Shown here: one piece after another, positions 10,185-19,786 of the stretch
Layout: each line of letters opens with the position of its first letter
How positions within the stretch are numbered: the first letter of the stretch is position 1
Source: Phormidium tenue FACHB-886
GTDB taxonomy: Bacteria > Cyanobacteriota > Cyanobacteriia > Elainellales > Elainellaceae
Assembly: GCF_014764505.1 (NCBI RefSeq)
Contig: NZ_JACXWX010000026.1
Coordinates: forward strand, 1 to 64,000
Direction: 5' to 3'
DNA: 64,000 nt
Position numbers and translations under genes: made by a program
The notes under the pieces: generated by a model
The model's database searches: none
What the model was told of the DNA's origin: nothing
What the model saw: only the letters and a program-made list of their open reading frames with translations

Positions 10185-10439
10185 GTGAAACGACTGAGTG
10201 CAAAGCAGCCAATGATTGGCCGGCTTGTCTGGGAACTGCGGCATGCCATGAACCTGTCTCAGGAAAAGTTTGCCGATGAGTTAGGTATGACCTTCCCCAC
10301 AGTTAACCGTTGGGAAAATGGACATGCCACGCCTTCTCCTCTAGCGCTTAAGCAAATTGATATTTTGCTGCAACAGCTTGGCGATCGCGGTGAGGCACTG
10401 CGAATAAAATACTCTTCAGAGGATAACCCAGAATCATGA
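10185..10439 (+). CDS. XRE-family HTH transcriptional regulator
   Basis: A small regulator with a helix-turn-helix: IGRLVWELRHAMNLSQEKFA, then the recognition region MTFPTVNRWENGHATPSPLA, then a short tail ending in LGDRGEALRIKY. GTG at 10185 is chosen as start (84 aa) because GAGG lies nine bases upstream and because a TTG at 10164 would fall inside the 26-bp palindrome. Its stop overlaps the ATG of the giant hybrid kinase by 4 bp (ATGA), so the two are translationally coupled; it probably controls its own operon. ATG at 10212 is an alternative start. Confidence 0.88.
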   Translation: MKRLSAKQPMIGRLVWELRHAMNLSQEKFADELGMTFPTVNRWENGHATPSPLALKQIDILLQQLGDRGEALRIKYSSEDNPES

Positions 10440-13400
10440 GCGCAGCGCAACCAGAGACGATCGCCGAAGAGGTTTTCATTGGTGGCGGCGAGATGGGAGC
10501 GCTGATGAGATCGGTGGATTGGTCACAAACCGCCCTCGGTGCTGTCCAGAGCTGGTCACAAAGCTTAAAGACTGCTGTGCGGATCATGTTAACTTCTCGC
10601 CAAGCGATGTTTGTCTGGTGGGGGGAAGAACTGATCAACCTCTACAACGATGCCTACCGGACAATTCTGGGTGGCAAACATCCAGAGGCATTAGGGCAAC
10701 CGGCTTCCCAGGTGTGGCGCGAAATTTGGGAGCAGGTGGGTCCTCGGGCAGAGTCAGCTATCCGCAACAATGAGGGCACCTACGACGAAGCGCTGTTGCT
10801 CATCATGGAGCGCAATGGCTACCCAGAAGAAACCTATTACACCTTCTCTTATAGCCCTGTCCCGGATATAGAAGGGAGAACAGGTGGCATTATTTGTGCG
10901 AACACTGACGATACTCAGCGTATTATCGGCGAGCGGCAGCTGGCATTGCTCAAAGAACTTGCCTCCAGAACAGCAGATGCCCGTACCTTTGAGGCAGCCT
11001 GCACGCTTAGCGCTACCTGTCTGGCTACCAATCCTTACGATTTACCCTTTGCCCTGATCTATCTGGTCGAGCCAGACGAAGAGTGTGCTGTACTGGCTGG
11101 CACTGCTGCTATTGAACCAGGGCACCCTATTGCCCTTCCCAAGTTGGCGCTCGATGATCCGGTTTGGCGCTTTGCAGAAGTTCTGCAGACCCAGCAGCCC
11201 TATCTCATTCCTAATCTAGATGGGCATTTCAACAGCTTGCCGACCGGAGCCTGGCAGGACTCTCCGCATCAGTTAGCTGTGCTGCCCATTGCTTCATCTG
11301 GCAAAAGTGGCAAAGCGGGCATATTAGTCACTGGTTTAAATCCATTCAGGTTGTTCGATGACAACTACCAGAGATTTTTGAATCTCGTTTCGGCTCAAAT
11401 AGCTGCCAGCATTGCCAATGCCCAAGCTTATGAAGAAGAACGCAAACGGGCAGAAGCTTTAGCAGAACTCGATCGCGCCAAAACTACATTTTTCAGCAAC
11501 ATCTCGCATGAATTCCGTACGCCGCTGACGTTGATGATCAGTCCCCTAGAGGAGATGCTGGCAGCAGACGGGGCAATTTCAGATGAGCAACGGCAGCAGC
11601 TTGAACTGGTTCACCGGAACTCGTTGCGCCTGCTGAAGCTGGTTAATGCGCTGTTAGATTTTTCTCGGATCGAAGCAGGACGAGTTCAGGCAGTTTATGA
11701 ACCTACTGATTTATCAGCGTTGACGGCTGAGCTGGCAAGTGTATTTCGTTCTGCGATCGAGCAGGCAGGATTACAGCTCCTTGTCACCTGTGAAGTTCTG
11801 ACTGCACCTGTTTATGTCGATCGGGAGATGTGGGAAAAGATCGTCCTTAACCTGCTCTCTAATGCGTTTAAGTTCACCTTTTCAGGTGAGATTGCTGTCA
11901 CGCTGCGGCAGAAACCAAGTGAGGTTGAGTTAACCGTGCGCGATACCGGAATTGGCGTTCCCGCAGCAGAGCTATCCCGACTGTTTGAACGGTTTCATCG
12001 TGTTGAAGGGGCGCGGGGCAGAACTCAGGAGGGGTCTGGAATTGGATTGGCGCTGGTGCAGGAATTAGTCCGGCTGCACCAGGGAGAAATCCAGGTTGAA
12101 AGCATTGAGGGAGAAGGCACCACATTTATCCTGACCATTCCGACGGGAACAGATCATTTACCTGTCGAACGTTTACAATCTAGACCCGTCGCGTCTGCTA
12201 GAGAAGCTGCAGAAATTCAGGCGGCTCAAACCTCATCTGGAACCGCACCGGGGGCTGCTCCCTATGTGGAAGAAGTATTGCGCTGGTTACCAGAAGAGGA
12301 ACAGACAGGGGAATGGGAAGAAGTTATACCGGCTGCTATTCCCTACTCCCATGCCGCTACGTCCGCTGCTATGCCTGCTGCTGCCCGTATCCTGCTCGCC
12401 GATGACAACGCCGACATGCGGGAGTATGTAAAACGGCTATTGCTAAATCAGGGATATGACGTGCAGGCTGCCACTGATGGCATTGCTGCGTTGGCTGCAA
12501 TTCAGCAGCAACTTCCCGATCTCGTTCTTACGGATGTGATGATGCCCGGCTTAGATGGCTTTGGCTTATTGCGGGAACTGCGATCGGCACCCACAACGCG
12601 AGATATTCCGATCATTTTGCTGTCTGCCCGCGCTGGAGAAGAAGCCCGTGTCGAGGGATTAGAAGCAGGAGCAGACGACTATTTGATCAAACCCTTTGCT
12701 GCGCGGGAGCTGTTAGCGAGAGTAGAAGCAAGTTTGAAGCTAGCTTCCCTGCGACGAGAAACAACCCAACGAGAGCAGACGCTACGCCTTGAAGCAGAAG
12801 CCATCCAGCAGCGTGTAGAAACGATTTTGTCGAGCATTAGTGATGGGTTTTTAGTGCTCGATCGCAGCTGGTGTTACACCTACAGCAACGATCGCAACTG
12901 CGAAATCATTGGAATGTCACGCAGCGAAGTGTTAGGCAAAAATATTTGGGAGCTATTTCCCGATATGATGGGCACTGAGGTCTATGTGAATTTTCAGCGG
13001 GCGCTGGCAGAACAAACAGCGATCCGGTTTGAGTATTTCTATTCCACTTGGAACCGTTGGTTTGAATACCGGGTCTACCCTTCCCCCAGTGGGCTAACGG
13101 TTTTTGTGGCTGAAATCAACGATCGCAAGCAAATCGAAACAGAACGGAAACAGGCAGAGGATATTTTGCGGCAGCAGCGAGAGCAGCTTCAGCTTTTTGT
13201 GCAGCATGTTCCGGCAGAAGTTGCCATGTTTGATCGGCAAATGCGCTATCTCTACGTTAGCGATCGCTGGCTGATAAGCTATGGTCTGAGCGAACAAAAT
13301 GTTATTGGTCAGTCACACTATGATGTATTTCCGGATATGCCGCAGTATTGGAAAGATATTCACCAACGCTGTTTGGCAGGAGCAGTAGAGGAGTGCAGTG

Positions 13401-15472
13401 AAGCACCATTTTTTCATCCTGGTGGATTTGACTGGATACGTTGGGAAATACGTCCCTGGTACACCAACAGAAATGAGATTGGTGGTATTATCATCTTTTC
13501 TGAGGTGATTACGGAGCGCAAACAGGCAGAAGAGGCGCTGCGCCAGAGCGAGGAACAGTTTCGCAATATGGCAGACAATGCACCTTTCATGGTTTGGGTG
13601 ACTGATCCCACAGGCTACTGCACCTACCTCAGCCAGAGCTGGTACGACTTTACAGGGCAGACTGAGGAATCGGGTTTGGGCTCTGGCTGGTTGAGTATTA
13701 CACATCCAGACGATCGCAAAGAGGCTGAACGGACATTTCTGACGGCAAGTCAGCGTCGGGAGGCTTTCCGGCTAGAGTATCGCTTGCGGCGCAAAGACGG
13801 TAAGTATATTTGGGCGATCGGTGCGGCTAGTCCCTGGTTTGGAGTAGATGGTCAATTTAGAGGATATGTCGGCTCTGTGGTTGATATTAGCGATCGCAAA
13901 CGAGCAGAAGAGGCGTTGCGGTATGCCAATGAGCGCTTTGAATATGCAACAGCCGCCGTTGACTGCCTGATTTATGATTGGGATATTGAGCAGGATCATG
14001 TTGAAAGAACAGATGGGTTAACCCGAATTTTGGGTTATCCCTTGGAGGAAACTGAGCCGACTGCAAGCTGGTGGTGCGAACGATTGCATCCAGAAGATTT
14101 GCAGCGCGTGCGGGCTGAGGCAGCAGCCGTCTTAGCAACCTGCGATCGCTATACCACAGAGTACCGGGTTCTCAATCGAGACAAGCAATATATCTATGTG
14201 GTCGATCACGGCATCGTTGTTTCGCGCGATGCAGAAGGCAGACCGACGCGGATCATTGGCAGCACGGTCGATATTAACGATCGCAAACAAGCCGAAGCTG
14301 AGCGCGAGCATCTGCTGGCGCGGGAACGAGCCGCCCGGGAAGACGCTGAGACTGCCAACCGGGTCAAAGATGAGTTTTTGGCGGTGCTGTCTCATGAGCT
14401 GCGATCGCCCCTGAACCCCATTTTGGGCTGGTCAAGACTCCTGCAAACTCACCAGTTTGATCAGCAAGGCACAAAACAGGCGCTGCAGACGATCGAGCGC
14501 AATGCCAAACTGCAGACTCAGCTCATCGAAGACCTGCTGGATGTGTCTCGCATCTTACAGGGCAAAATGGCGCTGAACGTTTGCCCTGTGAACCTGGTTA
14601 CGGTGGTTGAATCTGCCTTAGAAACCGTGCGGCTGGCGGCAGAAGCTAAACGAATTCAAATCCGGACGGCTGTATCGTTTGATAATGCACATATTAACGG
14701 GGATTCTGCACGGCTCCAACAAATCGTCTGGAATCTACTCTCTAATGCTGTTAAGTTTACGCCCGATGCAGGGCAGGTAGAAGTTTGCCTGGAGCGAATC
14801 GGCACCTATGCCCAAATTCAGGTTAGGGATACCGGAAAGGGTATCAACCCAGACTTTTTGCCTTATGTGTTTGACTATTTCCGCCAGGAAGACGGCAGAA
14901 CGACTCGTAAGTTTGGTGGACTGGGTTTAGGTTTGGCGATCGTTCGTCACTTGACCGAGCTGCATGGCGGAACGGTTCACGTGGAAAGTTTGGGAGAAGG
15001 GCAGGGCGCTACATTCGTCGTCAGATTGCCTTTGACGGCGAAGGCAGTAGAATCAGACGAGAAACAGCTAGCTTCCGCTCAATCTGTTGATTTGAGTCAG
15101 CTCAAAATTTTGGTAGTTGACGACGATGAGGATATGCGAGATTTGATGCAGGTCATTCTAGAGCAACAGGGAGCGGAAGTAGCCGCTGTGGCTTCTGCGG
15201 CTGAAGTGCTGATGGTGTTCGATCGGCAACCGCCCGATATCTTCATCAGTGACATCGGCATGCCGGAGATAGATGGCTACATGCTGATCCAGCAGATTCG
15301 GAGCAGATCGCCTGAGCAGGGCGGACTTGTACCCGCGATCGCGCTGACTGCCTATGCTGCCGAATATGACCAGCAGCAAGCGTTGAAGGCAGGATTTCAG
15401 AAGCATTTGGCAAAACCCATAGAACCGGAGGAACTCGTAAGAGTAATCGGTAATTTGGTCAGAAAGCTTTAA
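10436..15472 (+). CDS. Giant double hybrid histidine kinase (two HisKA-HATPase-REC cassettes)
   Basis: A 1678-aa protein. An N-terminal PAS-like sensor (about 20-145) and GAF (about 165-330) feed a first kinase: H358 in NISHEFRTPL, HATPase (about 460-575) and receiver (about 645-765, D700 in LTDVMMPGLDG). Then come four PAS/PAC units (about 790-1290) and a second kinase: H1320 in VLSHELRSPL, HATPase (about 1420-1535) and receiver (about 1556-1675, D1606 in ISDIGMPEIDG). All phosphorylation and ATP-binding motifs appear intact in both halves. No membrane segment is apparent. It looks like two hybrid kinases fused in one chain. It is coupled to the XRE regulator before it and lies 42 bp before the third kinase, whose C-terminal cassette is closely similar to its second cassette. 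Confidence 0.94.
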   Translation: MSAAQPETIAEEVFIGGGEMGALMRSVDWSQTALGAVQSWSQSLKTAVRIMLTSRQAMFVWWGEELINLYNDAYRTILGGKHPEALGQPASQVWREIWEQVGPRAESAIRNNEGTYDEALLLIMERNGYPEETYYTFSYSPVPDIEGRTGGIICANTDDTQRIIGERQLALLKELASRTADARTFEAACTLSATCLATNPYDLPFALIYLVEPDEECAVLAGTAAIEPGHPIALPKLALDDPVWRFAEVLQTQQPYLIPNLDGHFNSLPTGAWQDSPHQLAVLPIASSGKSGKAGILVTGLNPFRLFDDNYQRFLNLVSAQIAASIANAQAYEEERKRAEALAELDRAKTTFFSNISHEFRTPLTLMISPLEEMLAADGAISDEQRQQLELVHRNSLRLLKLVNALLDFSRIEAGRVQAVYEPTDLSALTAELASVFRSAIEQAGLQLLVTCEVLTAPVYVDREMWEKIVLNLLSNAFKFTFSGEIAVTLRQKPSEVELTVRDTGIGVPAAELSRLFERFHRVEGARGRTQEGSGIGLALVQELVRLHQGEIQVESIEGEGTTFILTIPTGTDHLPVERLQSRPVASAREAAEIQAAQTSSGTAPGAAPYVEEVLRWLPEEEQTGEWEEVIPAAIPYSHAATSAAMPAAARILLADDNADMREYVKRLLLNQGYDVQAATDGIAALAAIQQQLPDLVLTDVMMPGLDGFGLLRELRSAPTTRDIPIILLSARAGEEARVEGLEAGADDYLIKPFAARELLARVEASLKLASLRRETTQREQTLRLEAEAIQQRVETILSSISDGFLVLDRSWCYTYSNDRNCEIIGMSRSEVLGKNIWELFPDMMGTEVYVNFQRALAEQTAIRFEYFYSTWNRWFEYRVYPSPSGLTVFVAEINDRKQIETERKQAEDILRQQREQLQLFVQHVPAEVAMFDRQMRYLYVSDRWLISYGLSEQNVIGQSHYDVFPDMPQYWKDIHQRCLAGAVEECSEAPFFHPGGFDWIRWEIRPWYTNRNEIGGIIIFSEVITERKQAEEALRQSEEQFRNMADNAPFMVWVTDPTGYCTYLSQSWYDFTGQTEESGLGSGWLSITHPDDRKEAERTFLTASQRREAFRLEYRLRRKDGKYIWAIGAASPWFGVDGQFRGYVGSVVDISDRKRAEEALRYANERFEYATAAVDCLIYDWDIEQDHVERTDGLTRILGYPLEETEPTASWWCERLHPEDLQRVRAEAAAVLATCDRYTTEYRVLNRDKQYIYVVDHGIVVSRDAEGRPTRIIGSTVDINDRKQAEAEREHLLARERAAREDAETANRVKDEFLAVLSHELRSPLNPILGWSRLLQTHQFDQQGTKQALQTIERNAKLQTQLIEDLLDVSRILQGKMALNVCPVNLVTVVESALETVRLAAEAKRIQIRTAVSFDNAHINGDSARLQQIVWNLLSNAVKFTPDAGQVEVCLERIGTYAQIQVRDTGKGINPDFLPYVFDYFRQEDGRTTRKFGGLGLGLAIVRHLTELHGGTVHVESLGEGQGATFVVRLPLTAKAVESDEKQLASAQSVDLSQLKILVVDDDEDMRDLMQVILEQQGAEVAAVASAAEVLMVFDRQPPDIFISDIGMPEIDGYMLIQQIRSRSPEQGGLVPAIALTAYAAEYDQQQALKAGFQKHLAKPIEPEELVRVIGNLVRKL

Positions 15473-15514
15473 ACAATGCCGTTCTTTTTCTGATTCGCTC
15501 ATTGAGCAGCAATT

Positions 15515-18500
15515 ATGACAGAATCTATACCCAAGCCGATTGCCGAGCCTGTTCCTTTACCCGCAAATGAGGCGGAGCGATTGGAAGCACTCCGGCGTTA
15601 CAAAATCCTGGATACACCTCCGGAGGCAGCGTTCGATCGCGTCACCTCTCTAGCCGCACGTTTGTTTAATGTGCCAACTGTCCTGGTTTCTCTGGTGGAT
15701 GAGTCGAGAGCCTGGTTTAAGTCCTGCTATGGCTTCGATCTACAGGAAGTGCCAAGAGATGCCACCATCTGTAGCTTTGCCCTTTTGTCTGACGATATTT
15801 TAGTTGTTCCGGATGCTCGACAGGACGATCGCTTTGCCTGCAATGCGTTTGTGCAATCTGAACCTGGGTTGCGTTTTTATGCGGGTGCGCCTTTGCTCAC
15901 TCAGGATGGCTTTAATTTGGGTACGCTCTGTTTGCTTGATACCCAACCACGTGATGCTTTTACAGCAGAGCAGAGAGCAAACCTGGTAGACTTGGCCGCA
16001 ATCGTGGTTGATGAATTAGAGTTACGGTTTGCCCTTGCCAAGCAAATTGCGGCTGAACGAGAGCGACAGCAAGCAGAAGAGAGGCGGCAAGAAGCGGCAC
16101 AGCATCTGCAGCTCTACGCGGATGTGGTTCGTAATGCTCAGGTGGGCATTGTCGTTTGGCATCTAGAAGACTTAAATGACCCTGGTTCTTTTCGCCTGCT
16201 GGTTGCCAATCCTGCTGCCTCTGAAGCCACGGGGTTTGATTTTGAACCAGTCGTTGGCAAGACGATGGCAGAGAGTTTCCCCCAGCTCCTGCAGACGTCA
16301 CTGGTGCAACAATACTTGCAGGTGGTTCGCAGTGGGCGATCGCTGGACTTAGGCGAAGTTCCCTACGAGGAAGATAGTATCTCCGCAGGAATTTATAGCC
16401 TCAAAGCATTTCCATTACCCAATCACTGTCTTGGATTGGCATTTGAAAATATTACTGCCCGAAAACGGATGGAAGCCCGACTGCAGGAGAGCCAGCACTA
16501 CAATCAGCAGATTGCTGAAGCCATGCCAGGAGTCCTGTTTGTGCATGACTTAATTCAACAGCAAAATGTCTATACCAATCGTCAAATTACGGATTTATTG
16601 GGATACACTTCTGAGCAAGTCCAAGCAATGGGAGCGGACGCCATTACTACCCTGGTTCATCCGGATGATTTGGTGCGAATCTTTACATACATGGAGAACT
16701 TCCGCTCTGCACCAGACTATACCGTTTTAGGTATCGAGTTTCAAGCTCGTCATGCCAACGGGCAGCCGCGCTGGATCTACTCGCAAAGCGTTGTGTTTAA
16801 CCGCACGGCAGAAGGGTTACCTCGTCAGCTTTTGGGAGTGTCGATCGATATTACTGAGCGCAAACGGGCAGAGGCGGAGGTGGCTGCACAAGAGCAGCGC
16901 TACCGCTATATTTTTGAGTCTGTAAATATTGCGATTTGGGAGGAAGATTTTTCTAAGGTGAAAGCGGCGATCGATCAACTGAAAGCGACAGGTGTAGCAG
17001 ATTTTCGCCAATACTTTGCCGAGCATCCCGAATTCGTTCGGCAGATGGCAAGCCTAGTCAAAGTTGAAGATGTGAATCAAGCTGCACTGCAGATGTTTGG
17101 TGCCCAGGAAAAGGCAGAATTATTGTCTTCTTTAGATCAAATTTTTGTTCCTGAAACTCAAGAAGCCTTTATTGGAGAGCTATGGGCGATCGCCCACGGA
17201 GAGTCCTCTTTTGCGGCAGAAACCGTACTGCGAACTTTACAGGGCGATCGTCTTGATGTCTGGTTTACCATCACCTTCCCACCTGAGTCAGAACCTTACA
17301 GCAACGTGCTGGTCTCGCTTCTCGATATCAGTCAGCGTAAGCAAGCAGAGCAAGCCCTACAGCAACATAGCGAGCGGCTCAATTTACTTTATCAGACAAC
17401 CAGCGATTTGCTTTCTGCTAAACAACCGCTAGAGCTGATGAATCAGCTATTTAATCGCCTCTCAGCCCAAATGGATTTGCACTACTACTATCACTTCCAG
17501 GTAACTGATGAGGCAGGACAACAGCTGCGGCTGATGAATTACAGCGGCATATCTAAAGAGCAGGCACAGGCATTTGACTTGATTGAGCTAGGGCAAGCCA
17601 TGTGTGGATTCGTGGCTCAAGAGCGTCGTCAAATTGTTCTCAATCAGGCAGAAATTGCTACTCATCCCAATGCCCAAATTATCTATTCGATGGGAGTGTC
17701 TGCCTACGCGGGTCAGCCCTTGATGGTGCATGGGCGGCTGGTGGGAACTTTGTCATTTGCCAGCCGCACCCGTAGCGAGTTCACTCCGGCAGAGGTGAAC
17801 CTGCTGCAAGCCATTTCAGAACAAGTGGCGATCGCTCTCGATCGAGCTAAATTAGTTGCATCACTCCAGCAGCAAACCGAGGATTTAGCCCAAGCCAATC
17901 AGGTTAAGGATGAGTTTCTGGCGGTGTTATCGCATGAGCTGCGATCGCCCCTCAACCCAATTCTGGGCTGGACAAAGCTTTTGCAAACGGGCAGGTTTGA
18001 TCCGCAGAAAACCAAACAGGCATTAGACATCATTGAGCGTAATGCAAAACAGCAAACGCAGTTGATCGATGATCTGCTCGATATCTCACGGATTTTGCGC
18101 GGCAAGCTAGCGTTGAGCGAAGCGCCAGTCGATCTGGTGTTCATGGTCGAGTCAGCCTTAGAAACGGTGCGACTGGCAGCCGAAGCAAAAGGTATTCAGA
18201 TCAGCAGAACCTTTGACGCCTCGATTCCACCTGTCCTTGGAGATGCAGGTCGGCTACAGCAGATTGTTTTGAATCTGCTCTCAAATGCGATTAAATTTAC
18301 GCCGATTGGTGGACGGGTAGAGGTGCAGCTGGAGCAAGTGGAAACTGAGGCTCAAATTCAGGTGAAAGATACTGGAAAAGGAATTGCACCAGATTTTTTA
18401 CCGCATGTGTTTGAGTCTTTTCGTCAGGAGGATGGTAAAACCACACGCAAATTTGGTGGACTTGGCTTGGGGCTGGCAATTGTGCGTCAGTTAACCGAAT

Positions 18501-19024
18501 TACATGGGGGAACGGTTCGTGCTGAGAGCCAGGGAGAAGGAGCCGGAGCAACCTTTACGATCCGTCTGCCGCTGCTGCGGACTCAATTTGCGAGCGTTGA
18601 GGATACAACCCAGACCAGTATTGAGTCCGGTGAAGTGAATCCTTTGCAAGGGATTCGCGTACTCGTAGTAGACGATGAAGCAGATATGCGTGATTTAGCT
18701 GTGATTATTCTGGAACAAGCGGGTGCGATCGTCCAGGCTGCAGCGTCTGCAGCCGAAGCCTTGACGGTTTTGGATCAATTTCAGCCGATGCTGTTGGTCA
18801 GTGATATTGGAATGCCAGAAACCGATGGTTATGAGCTGATTAAACAGGTGAAACGCCGCTCCTCCAAATTTGGCAAACAAATTCCGGCGATCGCCCTGAC
18901 TGCTTACGCTATGGAACAAGACCAGCAGCAGGCGCTTGCCGCTGGGTTTCAACGCCATATCGCTAAACCGATTGAGCCAGAGCTTTTGGTCAGCGAGATC
19001 GTTGCCTTGCTCAATCAGGCGTAA
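15515..19024 (+). CDS. Hybrid sensor histidine kinase: GAF, PAS units, GAF, HisKA, HATPase, REC
   Basis: A 1169-aa protein with an N-terminal GAF (about 18-170, RYKILDTPPEAAFDRVTSLA start), three PAS-type regions (about 195-610), a second GAF (about 625-785), HisKA with H807 in VLSHELRSPLNP, HATPase (about 910-1020, GGLGLGLAI box) and a receiver with D1097 in VSDIGMPETDG. Residues 797 onward are closely similar to residues 1310 onward of the preceding kinase, including SHELRSPLNPILGW, IERNAK and DLLD.SRIL.GK, so one cassette probably arose by duplication or gene conversion. It is the last gene of this operon; the convergent gene at 19050 starts 25 bp later. Confidence 0.94.
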   Translation: MTESIPKPIAEPVPLPANEAERLEALRRYKILDTPPEAAFDRVTSLAARLFNVPTVLVSLVDESRAWFKSCYGFDLQEVPRDATICSFALLSDDILVVPDARQDDRFACNAFVQSEPGLRFYAGAPLLTQDGFNLGTLCLLDTQPRDAFTAEQRANLVDLAAIVVDELELRFALAKQIAAERERQQAEERRQEAAQHLQLYADVVRNAQVGIVVWHLEDLNDPGSFRLLVANPAASEATGFDFEPVVGKTMAESFPQLLQTSLVQQYLQVVRSGRSLDLGEVPYEEDSISAGIYSLKAFPLPNHCLGLAFENITARKRMEARLQESQHYNQQIAEAMPGVLFVHDLIQQQNVYTNRQITDLLGYTSEQVQAMGADAITTLVHPDDLVRIFTYMENFRSAPDYTVLGIEFQARHANGQPRWIYSQSVVFNRTAEGLPRQLLGVSIDITERKRAEAEVAAQEQRYRYIFESVNIAIWEEDFSKVKAAIDQLKATGVADFRQYFAEHPEFVRQMASLVKVEDVNQAALQMFGAQEKAELLSSLDQIFVPETQEAFIGELWAIAHGESSFAAETVLRTLQGDRLDVWFTITFPPESEPYSNVLVSLLDISQRKQAEQALQQHSERLNLLYQTTSDLLSAKQPLELMNQLFNRLSAQMDLHYYYHFQVTDEAGQQLRLMNYSGISKEQAQAFDLIELGQAMCGFVAQERRQIVLNQAEIATHPNAQIIYSMGVSAYAGQPLMVHGRLVGTLSFASRTRSEFTPAEVNLLQAISEQVAIALDRAKLVASLQQQTEDLAQANQVKDEFLAVLSHELRSPLNPILGWTKLLQTGRFDPQKTKQALDIIERNAKQQTQLIDDLLDISRILRGKLALSEAPVDLVFMVESALETVRLAAEAKGIQISRTFDASIPPVLGDAGRLQQIVLNLLSNAIKFTPIGGRVEVQLEQVETEAQIQVKDTGKGIAPDFLPHVFESFRQEDGKTTRKFGGLGLGLAIVRQLTELHGGTVRAESQGEGAGATFTIRLPLLRTQFASVEDTTQTSIESGEVNPLQGIRVLVVDDEADMRDLAVIILEQAGAIVQAAASAAEALTVLDQFQPMLLVSDIGMPETDGYELIKQVKRRSSKFGKQIPAIALTAYAMEQDQQQALAAGFQRHIAKPIEPELLVSEIVALLNQA

Positions 19025-19049
19025 TAAGGACGCAAGACCGCGCAGCAAA

Positions 19050-19607
19050 CTAAGCAGGCCACTCCCGCTCTATTTCTCTTCGTAACGGCGTAACGATCTC
19101 TTCAGGTGTATTGCGAATATATTCCAGCGTACTCTCTTGCTGAGGGACAGACAAATCCTTAAGATATTGCATTGCTCCATCTACGGAGAAGTTGATTCCC
19201 AAGCACTGGCTGAAATTGGGAGGAATCGCTGTCCAAACTGCAGCAGGAATCTGATGCTGTTCGCACCACTGCTGGATAGGAGCTTCTACATTAATCTGGT
19301 GCGGATACTCATGAATTGAACTGCGATCGTGCTGCATATCGATATAGCCAATGTGTTCTTCGGTAGTTCCCTCTCGCTGTTTTAGATCGGCAATTGCATC
19401 TGCCAGGTGAGTACGGAGACTGAAGGCAAAGCGGGTGGGGCAGGGAACTCCGTAGTCAGGGTCAAGGACAATGGTTAGGGGACGTTCTTCGGTAATTCTT
19501 GAGAACTCAAGTGACAGCGTTGGGCCTCCTTCTTTCCAGGGACGGCTAAAGGGCAACGACTCAGGCTTCCAGATCAAGGAACCCCAGCTTAGAATGGCAA
19601 TCAGCAT
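19050..19607 (-). CDS. Uncharacterised protein, ILSWGSLIW family
   Basis: About 185 aa from an ATG at 19607; an upstream in-frame ATG at 19709 would add 34 residues of unlikely composition. The protein begins MLIAILSWGSLIWKPESLPF and continues GGPTLSLEFSRIT and LTIVLDPDYGVPCPTRFAFS. The opening strand-turn WGSLI resembles the YGSL motif of gamma-glutamylcyclotransferase-like folds, but I cannot assign a function. The rest contains CEQHQIPAAVWTAIPPNF and a C-terminal helix ending in LRREIEREWPA. No signal peptide is convincing. It converges on the kinase operon. Confidence 0.6.
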   Translation of the reverse strand: MLIAILSWGSLIWKPESLPFSRPWKEGGPTLSLEFSRITEERPLTIVLDPDYGVPCPTRFAFSLRTHLADAIADLKQREGTTEEHIGYIDMQHDRSSIHEYPHQINVEAPIQQWCEQHQIPAAVWTAIPPNFSQCLGINFSVDGAMQYLKDLSVPQQESTLEYIRNTPEEIVTPLRREIEREWPA

Positions 19608-19786
19608 GGATTTGGCTATGTAACAATACGGCTTGTGCCTAACAAACTTCCCCATCCTAACAGCGCCCTTTCTTGAGCAACTAATCCTCCCGAGGGATAA
19701 GCAGAGCAATTGCTGCTAGCTTACTTCTGCCTCTCGCCAGCCTGCTAAGGCGTAAAAATTCTTCAGCCCCAGGTTTCAAAATTTGA

